From: Paraglaciecola hydrolytica
GTDB lineage: Bacteria > Pseudomonadota > Gammaproteobacteria > Enterobacterales > Alteromonadaceae
Assembly: GCF_001565895.1 (NCBI RefSeq)
Contig: NZ_LSNE01000007.1
Span: 382,845-446,844 of the forward strand
Direction of reading: 5' to 3'
Length of the DNA stretch: 64,000 nt
Shown here: positions 9,637 to 16,545 of the stretch, in pieces
Layout of the letters: each line of letters opens with the position of its first letter
Position numbering within the stretch: position 1 is the stretch's first letter
Translations under genes and position numbers: made by a program
Notes under the pieces: model-generated
What the model was told of the DNA's origin: nothing
The model's database searches: none
The model's input: only the letters and a program-made list of their open reading frames with translations

Positions 9637-9831
9637 CTATTCGCAGTCTGTCATCGCCAGTATATTAAATTCATCATGAATGCCGCTAGTAATCGTGATT
9701 TCTATGGGGCTACAACAAACCTGACAATCGACAATCTGCTGTTGGTTTAAATCGTTATCTGCATCAACTTCGATATCATTTATTTCCATGCAGTAAGGGC
9801 AGCTAAATTCAGTATTGGTGGTCAAACTCAT
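9637..9831 (-). CDS. CPXCG-motif cysteine-rich zinc-ribbon protein
   Basis: A 64-residue acidic protein with two Cys pairs, FSCPYC near residues 9-13 and VDCQVCC near 35-41. This is the spacing of the small CPXCG-motif family, presumed zinc ribbons of unknown role. It ends in an acidic tail. It is a single gene between the MscS-like protein and the GST. Confidence 0.82.
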   Translation of the reverse strand: MSLTTNTEFSCPYCMEINDIEVDADNDLNQQQIVDCQVCCSPIEITITSGIHDEFNILAMTDCE

Positions 9832-9912
9832 ATTTAATCCTTTTAAAAACTGAGTAGGTCAAGAAGCACTTCGATGATGCTTCTTTTACCATAGACCAGA
9901 AACTGAGGATTA

Positions 9913-10572
9913 TTAGTTCAGACTCGCAATATATTTTTTAAATTCAATATCTGCCAGTTTTCTATCTTCGGCTATCTGCTGCACTAAGGGCATGTCTTTT
10001 AAAATGCTTAATAATTCTTTGCCACCTGGAGCTAATGCTAATAGATCGATTTCAAAGGCCTTTTTAGCCACTATGACCGCCATCTCAGCACAATATAAAA
10101 AGAAAATATCAGCTGCGCTAAATTCATTGCCGGCTAAGTAAGGTTCAAATTTGGCTACACGAACTAAGGCCTCCATGCCTTTAAATAAGGTACGTTTCAC
10201 TTCTTTTTTAGTTTCTAAGCTGACATGTTGACCAAAAAACACTTCTGGATAACAGCGTCGTGCGGGTAATTCTAAATAGAGTTCGCAAATCTTAGCCAGT
10301 TCTTTCACTTTGGCAGCGGCAAAGGGATCGGCGGGGTAAATTGCAGGTGAGGGATGAGTGCTGTCAATATATTCAAGAATCACACTACTTTCACACAGGC
10401 AACCCTGTTCAGTTTGTAACATAGGTACTTTGCCCATAGGGCTGAGTGCTAAAAATTCTGCACTCTGATTGGGATAAACTACTACTTTTTTATATTCAAT
10501 ATTTTTATAAGCAAGAGCGAGCTTAATCATATTGTAATAATTGCTCACATCAAATCCGTAAAGCGTCATCAT
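9913..10572 (-). CDS. Glutathione S-transferase family protein
   Basis: About 219 residues. The N-terminal thioredoxin-fold domain (MTLYGFDVSNYYNMIKLAL, with PMGKVPMLQTEQG and CESSVILEYID for glutathione binding) is followed by an all-helical C-terminal domain. YLAGNEFSAADIFFLYCAEM is the N-capping box region typical of GSTs. The start is set at 10572, because the upstream ATG at 10587 would put the good AGGGGA ribosome binding site inside the coding region. Substrate unknown. It is divergent from the LacI-type regulator. Confidence 0.87.
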   Translation of the reverse strand: MMTLYGFDVSNYYNMIKLALAYKNIEYKKVVVYPNQSAEFLALSPMGKVPMLQTEQGCLCESSVILEYIDSTHPSPAIYPADPFAAAKVKELAKICELYLELPARRCYPEVFFGQHVSLETKKEVKRTLFKGMEALVRVAKFEPYLAGNEFSAADIFFLYCAEMAVIVAKKAFEIDLLALAPGGKELLSILKDMPLVQQIAEDRKLADIEFKKYIASLN

Positions 10573-10757
10573 GTTATTCCCCTGCAAAGGCTAAGTGGTT
10601 AAAATCTAGTATAAACATTCAGCATGGGTAAGCTCTAGTCTGCAAGCAACATCTTTTTATTAATAGATCTGCATAAGTCGTAATTTGCGGGTAGTCAATA
10701 ATGTCTGTGTTAGGTAAGCTTGAGGCATCGCCTGCGTATTTTATTTGAGACATTTTT

Positions 10758-11795
10758 ATCAAAAAAAAATTAAATCTTAAACAAGTCGCTGAGCAGTTGA
10801 GAGTATCAACCGCCACAGTGTCAAATGCCTTTAATCGTCCAGATCAGCTATCTGCAAAATTACGTGACAGAATACTGAAAGAATCGGCTGAGTTGGGTTA
10901 TTTTGGCGCCAGTTTAGCGGCTCGTTCTTTGCGCCGTGGTGAGTCTGGGGTAATCGGTGTAATGTTAGCTGATTCACTCAGTTATAGCTTTTCTGATCCT
11001 GTGGCGAATCAACTTATGCAAGGTATTGCAGAGGTATTAGTTGAGCAGAAGAAACAATTGTTGTTGTTATCTAATGGCGTAAGCTCAGCCGAGCAAAGTG
11101 GTGCCGAAACCTTGCCTGATGGCTTTATTTTGTATGGCGCATTACAAGGTAATGCCTTTGAACATATATTACGCACCGGTAAACCGGTTGTTGCCGTTGA
11201 TTTTGAGTTTTCTGAGACGGCTTCTGTCAATATCGACAATGAGCAGGGCGCTTATGCCATTGCTAGCCACGCCCTAAGTAAAGATGATAGTAGTCAAGTG
11301 GCGATATTGGGCTTGCGTTTGATTGATTCTGCCAGAGTGTGTCGCTTAGTTTCTGAAGATTTAGTCAGCCAAAGTAAGGAGATTTCACGCTCACGTTTGG
11401 CTGGCTATTTACGCGCAGCTAAGGATAAAGGCACAAACATTTCAGCAGATAAAATTTGGCATATTCCCATCAACTCGCCTGAAAGAGCAGAAATTGCTGC
11501 GCGCGAAGCGCTGACGTCCAACCCTTTACCCAATGTATTACTGTGCATGAGTGATGTAATCGCCTTAGCTGCGTTGCGGGTAGCTCACGAATTGAATATT
11601 GCTGTTCCTGAGCAGTTACAAGTCACAGGATTCGATGATATACCTGAGGCGTCGCGTAGTACTCCCGCCCTAACCACTGTGTGTCAGCAAAGTCTTGAAA
11701 AGGGCCGCATAGCCGCAAGAATGCTGCTGGAAGGCAATATGAACGAAAAGCGTATTTTAGAAACTCGTTTAGTGGTGAGGCAGAGTTGTAAATAA
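10758..11795 (+). CDS. LacI/GalR family transcriptional regulator with a non-standard start
   Basis: DNA-binding repressor with an N-terminal helix-turn-helix and a periplasmic-binding-protein-like sensor domain. The HTH reads LNLKQVAEQLRVSTATVSNAFN, with the hinge SLAARSLRRG. The sensor part includes GVIGVMLADS, NIDNEQGAYAIASHAL and VTGFDDIPEASRSTPALTTV. The first usual start codon in frame is TTG at 10797, which would remove the first HTH helix. The frame extends upstream to a stop at 10746-10748 and offers only ATT (10752) or ATC (10758) as initiators. The ATC immediately precedes KKKLNLKQ. It lies tail to tail with amylosucrase and is the obvious candidate regulator of the sucrose genes. 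Confidence 0.85.
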   Translation: MKKKLNLKQVAEQLRVSTATVSNAFNRPDQLSAKLRDRILKESAELGYFGASLAARSLRRGESGVIGVMLADSLSYSFSDPVANQLMQGIAEVLVEQKKQLLLLSNGVSSAEQSGAETLPDGFILYGALQGNAFEHILRTGKPVVAVDFEFSETASVNIDNEQGAYAIASHALSKDDSSQVAILGLRLIDSARVCRLVSEDLVSQSKEISRSRLAGYLRAAKDKGTNISADKIWHIPINSPERAEIAAREALTSNPLPNVLLCMSDVIALAALRVAHELNIAVPEQLQVTGFDDIPEASRSTPALTTVCQQSLEKGRIAARMLLEGNMNEKRILETRLVVRQSCK

Positions 11796-11798
11796 GCT

Positions 11799-11837
11799 TT
11801 ACTCTACAAAACCTTTTTGTGCTGTTTTGCAGAGTAA
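11799..11837. terminator. Stem-loop in the convergent lacI-type / amylosucrase spacer
   Basis: TTACTCTACAAAA pairs with TTTTGCAGAGTAA with a single internal mismatch, around a 13-nt loop. It lies between two convergent stop codons. There is no long T tract on either side, so as an intrinsic terminator it would be weak but bidirectional. Confidence 0.6.
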
Positions 11838-11858
11838 CTTATAAAAGATTAACCTAGA

Positions 11859-13802
11859 TTAAGCTGTTTGTAGTTCGTTTTTCACTAGCCACATCACCTC
11901 ATAAGGTTGCAATTCAATATGCGAGTTGTTGGTTATCAGCGTTTGCTCATTGATAATATTTTTGCTTGATTGACTGCCTAGGGAGCGCAATATTTGACTA
12001 CTCAATTGTTGCGGACTTTCGCTAAAATTACATAATACTAATAGCTGCTCACCTGCATTATTTTGTCTATTAAAAGCAAAAACATGCGAACTGTCAGCGT
12101 CAATAATTGTCGTTGCACTTTGGCCGAATATGGCATGTTCTTGGCGCAAGCTAATTAACTTTTTTAAGCCCTGCGAAATAGCAAATTGTGCAGACTGAGG
12201 ATGACTGGCTTGTTGCAAGGCTTGATCTGATAATCCAATCCTATGCACCCAACGATCATCATGTTGCTTGCTGCTGTCCTGCTGGTAACTGTAATCATTT
12301 AACAATCCCAGCTCATCACCGGAATAAAGTAAAGGCACACCGCCAATGCTAAGAATGATGCTATGGATCATTAAAATACGTGCTATCGCATGTTGAATAT
12401 GTTGTGGATTGTTGGCTTGAATCGCCTTCTCTAAACCAGCTAAAGATGCTAATGAACCACACACTCGGCAATCGCCATTACTGGGGTTTTCGGCAAAGGC
12501 CACACCGCTGGCAAAGGAACCTTCAAAACGACCAGTGTAAAATTGGTTTAAAAATTGACGATGATCACTACCATTAATACCAAGATTTTGTGCAACTTCA
12601 TCATCAAATGTCCAACCAATATCATCGTGGCAGCGAACATAGTTAACCCAAGCGCAGTCAGGCGAGATAGTAAAGCTTTTACGCATGGATTGACTCAGTA
12701 ACTGAGTATTACGGGTGGCTAAGCTCTCCCAAATTAAGGCCATTAATAAAGGGTTGTAGGATAATTGGCATTCATCTTTAGCAATATATTTGAGCACTTC
12801 ATCGGGATGGACTATTGCTTCTGACTTAAATACCACTGCTGGCGCAGTGATTTGCAAACAGCTATTAAAAGCTTGAATAAGGGTATGGGCTTTGTCTTGG
12901 TTTTCACAATTAGTACCCATTTCTTTCCAAATGAAGGCCAGAGCGTCTAGACGTAAAGCCTCACAGCCTAGATTTGCCAGAAATAACATTTCTTCAGTAA
13001 TGGCGTTAAATACCGCTGGGTTAGCGTAATTTAAATCCCATTGAAAACTGTTAAAGGTGGTCCACACCCATTTATTAGCTTTCTCATTCCAAGTGTAATT
13101 GCCACGTCTTACTTGGGGGAAAATTTCGCGCAAATGCTGTTCATACTGATCGGGTATAGTGCGATCATCAAACATATGGAAATATTCTTGGTATTCAAGC
13201 TCGCCAGCTTGCGCCGCTTTAGCCCAGCGGTGTTCATCAGAGGTATGATTAAACACAAAATCCAAGACTAAACTGATGCCGGCTTTTTCTAAGGCTTTTG
13301 CCAATTCTTTAAGATCGTCGACAGTGCCCAGTTGCTCGTTTACTTTACGATAGTCAGACACCGCATAACCACCATCACTATCCCCTTTGGGAGAATCGTA
13401 AAGAGGCATTAAATGCAAATAAGTCACGCCTAAGTCAAGAAGATAGGGAATTTTAGCTTTGAGTTGTTTTATATTTCCGGCAAATAAGTCCACGTAACAA
13501 GCCATGCCTAACATGTCTTCTGATTGATACCAATGAGGGTCAACTTGTCGTTGTTTGTCCTTGAGTTTTAGCGCTCTGGGGCGTTCATGATAAGCCTGAG
13601 CTAAGCTTGCTAATAATTGCTGTAGATAATAATAAAAGTCATAGCGATGACCATACAATGCAAATAAATTGGCAAACAACTTTGGAAATTCCTTGCGTAA
13701 GCGTATTTCAAATACGCTTCGCGCCGCTTGTGACATCTGCGGCCAAGACTCATCAGCAAGGAGGCGATCTAAACAACGTTGGCTTTCTAAAAGTATATTC
13801 AT
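11859..13802 (-). CDS. Amylosucrase (GH13 family)
   Basis: Glycoside hydrolase family 13 transglucosylase that converts sucrose into an alpha-1,4-glucan plus fructose. The 647 residues match Neisseria polysaccharea amylosucrase (636 aa) in length and layout. It has a helical N-terminal domain, the (beta/alpha)8 barrel from about residue 95 (MLGMACYVDLFAGNI), and a C-terminal beta domain. Catalytic candidates fall at the expected places: Asp in LRLDALAF near 285, Glu in FKSEAIV near 328, and Asp in RCHDDIGWTF near 393. A sucrose hydrolase of the same subfamily cannot be excluded. There is no signal peptide, so it is probably cytoplasmic. It is divergent from the MFS-fructokinase operon across an operator-rich spacer. 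Confidence 0.9.
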   Translation of the reverse strand: MNILLESQRCLDRLLADESWPQMSQAARSVFEIRLRKEFPKLFANLFALYGHRYDFYYYLQQLLASLAQAYHERPRALKLKDKQRQVDPHWYQSEDMLGMACYVDLFAGNIKQLKAKIPYLLDLGVTYLHLMPLYDSPKGDSDGGYAVSDYRKVNEQLGTVDDLKELAKALEKAGISLVLDFVFNHTSDEHRWAKAAQAGELEYQEYFHMFDDRTIPDQYEQHLREIFPQVRRGNYTWNEKANKWVWTTFNSFQWDLNYANPAVFNAITEEMLFLANLGCEALRLDALAFIWKEMGTNCENQDKAHTLIQAFNSCLQITAPAVVFKSEAIVHPDEVLKYIAKDECQLSYNPLLMALIWESLATRNTQLLSQSMRKSFTISPDCAWVNYVRCHDDIGWTFDDEVAQNLGINGSDHRQFLNQFYTGRFEGSFASGVAFAENPSNGDCRVCGSLASLAGLEKAIQANNPQHIQHAIARILMIHSIILSIGGVPLLYSGDELGLLNDYSYQQDSSKQHDDRWVHRIGLSDQALQQASHPQSAQFAISQGLKKLISLRQEHAIFGQSATTIIDADSSHVFAFNRQNNAGEQLLVLCNFSESPQQLSSQILRSLGSQSSKNIINEQTLITNNSHIELQPYEVMWLVKNELQTA

Positions 13803-13822
13803 AATTAGGTCTATTAATGTAT

Positions 13823-13836
13823 CTAATTCGTTTAAG
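13823..13836. promoter_or_regulatory. Operator-like site 1 (amylosucrase promoter)
   Basis: CTAATTCGTTTAAG matches the perfect palindrome at 13953 at 11 of 14 positions, with an intact right half. It begins about 20 bp upstream of the amylosucrase start. Confidence 0.55.
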
Positions 13837-13887
13837 TTTTTAAGTCTGTCCTAAATTAATAATATGTTTGGCAATAAATGTAAATAA

Positions 13888-13901
13888 ATTTAACGTTTAT
13901 T
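13888..13901. promoter_or_regulatory. Operator-like site 2
   Basis: ATTTAACGTTTATT matches the 13953 palindrome at 10 of 14 positions, with the central AACGTTTA kept. Weaker than the other sites. Confidence 0.4.
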
Positions 13902-13952
13902 TTTGTTGGGGTTTGGTTTTTGTTGTTTTTTTGTTAATTTATATTTACAAGG

Positions 13953-13966
13953 CTTAAACGTTTAAG
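13953..13966. promoter_or_regulatory. Operator-like site 3, perfect 14-bp palindrome
   Basis: CTTAAACGTTTAAG is perfectly palindromic with a central CG, the standard symmetry of LacI/GalR-family operators. It lies upstream of the MFS-fructokinase operon, 170 bp from the MFS start. Confidence 0.7.
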
Positions 13967-14135
13967 TATATTGTTTTTAACGGATCGAAATATGACTGTA
14001 ACTATGTGGATTGTGTGGTACTGCATGGGTCAGCATTTTTGAATGATATTTAAACCCGATACAGCAACAAAGGTTTAGCTTACTTTATTAGCTTTAGTCC
14101 AATTTATAATGTTGTTATGCAACCTAAGGTGTTAA

Positions 14136-15419
14136 TTGATGATTGCTGCAAAAGCCCCTAATAACAATACCCTGATACGCTGGCTTACCTATTTGATGTT
14201 TATGATGTTTGCCATGACCTCTGATTCAGTGGGTGAGATCATCAAAGAGGTGAAAAGAGAGTTTGATGTGACTAATACTGAAGCTAGTCTGATGCATTCA
14301 TTATTTATGATCGGCATTGCATTTTCAGGTTTGTTTCTCGGTTTTTTAGCCGATAAATTTGGTCGAAAAAATACCATTATTTTGGGTTTGTCCTTGTTTG
14401 CCCTATCTTGTTATTTCTTTTTGGTAGGTGATAGCTTTTCGTTTATTTTAGGCTTGATTACTCTTTCTGGTATTGCGGTGGGTGTATTTAAAACCGCAGC
14501 ACTGGCGCTTATTGGTGATATTTCCCATTCAACTAAAGAGCACACCGGCATAATGAATGGTGCCGAGGCCTTTTTTGGTTTTGGTGCGATCATTGGTCCT
14601 TTGCTTGTGGCATGGTTAGTTCGCGAAGGTGTGGATTGGAAATTACTGTATGTGATTGCGGGCGGGCTTTGTACTCTCTTGATCGTACTAGCGTGGAAAG
14701 CTGATTATCCTGCTCATTCATTAGGGGGCACACCTAAAGAACCGATCAATATGACCCGCAGTTTAAAGTTGCTCGGTAATCCTTATGCAATGGGTTTTTC
14801 TGTGGGGGCTTTTTTATATGTAGCCGCTGAAAGTGCTATTTATGTATGGATGCCAAGCTATCTCGTGTGTGATGCCAAAGATGTAGCTGCGACTTTTTCT
14901 TGTTATACATCAGGCCCAGATAAATGGCTGGCAATGTATGCTGTTTCGGTCTTTTTCTCACTACGCGCAGTGGGCCGTTTTGTAGGTATATGGATGATGC
15001 AGCGGCTAAACTGGTCCTTGGTGCTAGCCTTGTTTAGCTTGGCAATTATGCTGTGTTTTATTGCAGGATTAGTCGGCGGTAAGTCTGTTGCCTTATATAC
15101 CTTTCCATTAACCGGCATTTTTATGTCAGTCATTTATCCCACCTTTAATTCAAAAGGCATCAGTTGTTTTCCCAAACACGAACATGGCACTGTGGCTGGG
15201 GTAATATTGTTTTTCACCGCGGCAGGCGCGGCGGCAGGCCCTTTTATTATGGGCGTGGTCAGTGATGCTTACGGTGGAGATGCAAAGTATGGCTTTATAG
15301 TCGCCACTGTCTTTACAGCTTTGCTATTTGTAGGGCTACTTTACAACTATTTATATAATCCAACCGAAAAACGATTAGCAGAAATTGAAACCTCTGAGTA
15401 CGGACAAAATGCAGTATGA
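14136..15419 (+). CDS. MFS sugar permease of the sucrose locus
   Basis: A 427-residue major facilitator with about 12 hydrophobic segments. The loop 2-3 signature GFLADKFGRKNTI near residues 68-80 is canonical for MFS sugar porters. The gene overlaps the fructokinase start by 4 bases (ATGA). It shares an operator-rich spacer with amylosucrase, so it most likely carries sucrose (or fructose) across the inner membrane after uptake by the TonB-dependent receptor. Substrate is inferred from context only. A second ATG does not lie close enough to compete; the chosen start has an AAGGTG ribosome binding site. Confidence 0.88.
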   Translation: MMIAAKAPNNNTLIRWLTYLMFMMFAMTSDSVGEIIKEVKREFDVTNTEASLMHSLFMIGIAFSGLFLGFLADKFGRKNTIILGLSLFALSCYFFLVGDSFSFILGLITLSGIAVGVFKTAALALIGDISHSTKEHTGIMNGAEAFFGFGAIIGPLLVAWLVREGVDWKLLYVIAGGLCTLLIVLAWKADYPAHSLGGTPKEPINMTRSLKLLGNPYAMGFSVGAFLYVAAESAIYVWMPSYLVCDAKDVAATFSCYTSGPDKWLAMYAVSVFFSLRAVGRFVGIWMMQRLNWSLVLALFSLAIMLCFIAGLVGGKSVALYTFPLTGIFMSVIYPTFNSKGISCFPKHEHGTVAGVILFFTAAGAAAGPFIMGVVSDAYGGDAKYGFIVATVFTALLFVGLLYNYLYNPTEKRLAEIETSEYGQNAV

Positions 15420-16303
15420 CAAAACATAAGTATTACGCAGTCATTGAAGCGGGTGGCACCAAATTTAACTGTGCAATAGTTGATGTTGATCTCAACATCT
15501 ATGCGCAAACACGAATTGATACCACTACACCAGATGAAACTATCGGCCATGTTATCGACTTTTTTAAACAACAAATGGCAGCAGGCTATGTTTTTGAACA
15601 GCTTGGTTTAGCTTGTTTTGGTCCTTTAGACTTAGCGCCAAAATCTAAGACTTACGGTTATATTACCGGTACGCCTAAGCTGTATTGGAGTAATACACCT
15701 ATTGTGGCCATGTTAGAACAAAGCTTAGAGTGCCAGGTGTTTATAGATACAGATGTTAATGCGGCAGCCCTAGCGGAATATCGTTGGGGTGCAGCGCAAA
15801 AAACTACTGTTAGCATTTACATTACCGTAGGTACGGGGGTGGGAGGTGGCGTTGTTATTAATGGTTTACCAGTGCACGGATTAGTTCATCCTGAAATCGG
15901 CCATATGTTGATCCAACCTCCTGACGGCATTCAGGGTACTTGCCCATTTCATGGTAACTGTGTTGAGGGCTTGGCTTCTGGTGCGGCCATGGGCAGAATT
16001 TGGAAACAACCAGCAGAAACCTTAGCTGATGATCATATGGCTTGGGATATACAAGCTAAAATATTGGCGCGACTGTGCCAAAACTTGATACTGGGCTACA
16101 GCGCCGAAAAAATAGTAATGGGTGGTGGAGTGATGGCTAAACCAGGCTTGTTAAATAAGGTCATAGGCTACACTCAGCAATCTCTAGCTAATTATGTCAT
16201 TTTCCCCGAGGGAATAGGTTTAAAAGACATCATCTGTTTGCCTGGGTTAGGAGGACATTCAGGTTTGATGGGGGGATTGGCATTAATCTTAGCCAAGGCC
16301 TAA
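15416..16303 (+). CDS. ROK-family fructokinase
   Basis: A 295-residue sugar kinase that would phosphorylate the fructose released by amylosucrase. The N-terminal phosphate loop region is EAGGTKFNCAIVD and the catalytic Asp lies in DTDVNAAALAEYRWG near residue 112. ITVGTGVGGGVV is the second ATP motif. A zinc site typical of ROK fructokinases is present: His in HPEIGHM near 158 and the cluster CPFHGNC near 178-184. The start overlaps the MFS stop (ATGA), showing translational coupling. No separate promoter is visible. Confidence in kinase family is high; fructose specificity is inferred from the zinc site and neighbours. Confidence 0.9.
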   Translation: MTKHKYYAVIEAGGTKFNCAIVDVDLNIYAQTRIDTTTPDETIGHVIDFFKQQMAAGYVFEQLGLACFGPLDLAPKSKTYGYITGTPKLYWSNTPIVAMLEQSLECQVFIDTDVNAAALAEYRWGAAQKTTVSIYITVGTGVGGGVVINGLPVHGLVHPEIGHMLIQPPDGIQGTCPFHGNCVEGLASGAAMGRIWKQPAETLADDHMAWDIQAKILARLCQNLILGYSAEKIVMGGGVMAKPGLLNKVIGYTQQSLANYVIFPEGIGLKDIICLPGLGGHSGLMGGLALILAKA

Positions 16304-16376
16304 CTCTCAATATTAGATGCCTTTTGGGTTGATAAATTGCCCGCGTTATTATGTGAGTGTATTGTTATTTTTCATG

Positions 16377-16390
16377 TTTACTCGTTTAAG
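16377..16390. promoter_or_regulatory. Operator-like site 4 (receptor promoter)
   Basis: TTTACTCGTTTAAG matches the perfect palindrome at 13953 at 11 of 14 positions, including the whole GTTTAAG half. It lies in the 242-bp spacer before the TonB-dependent receptor. Confidence 0.5.
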
Positions 16391-16431
16391 ATTTTTTAAT
16401 GAAAGAATAATAATGCGTACATAAACAGCAT

Positions 16432-16445
16432 CTTAATCAATTAAG
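16432..16445. promoter_or_regulatory. Operator-like site 5 (receptor promoter)
   Basis: CTTAATCAATTAAG has 6-bp inverted arms and matches the 13953 palindrome at 11 of 14 positions, but it lacks the central CG. It may be a degenerate second operator or chance in AT-rich DNA. Confidence 0.35.
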
Positions 16446-16545
16446 AAAATTTATCAAATTGCTTGATCTTTACATATTTGTAACGTACTTTTAACTGGTG
16501 CTAACAAATAGAAATAGTTTTCAGGACATGAAGCGAGGATACATA

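Larger units (their letters stand above)
13803..14135. promoter_or_regulatory. Divergent control region amylosucrase / MFS-fructokinase (333 bp)
   Basis: No gene in this AT-rich spacer. It contains three operator-like palindromes with a central CG, listed separately. The MFS ATG has a good ribosome binding site (AAGGTG, 7 nt upstream). The layout suits joint repression of both directions by the nearby LacI-type regulator. Confidence 0.6.

Noticed and set aside
10619-10816. 65-codon minus-strand frame in the GST/LacI spacer
   Set aside because: Overlaps the LacI helix-turn-helix codons on the other strand, has no ribosome binding site, and would displace the regulator's promoter.
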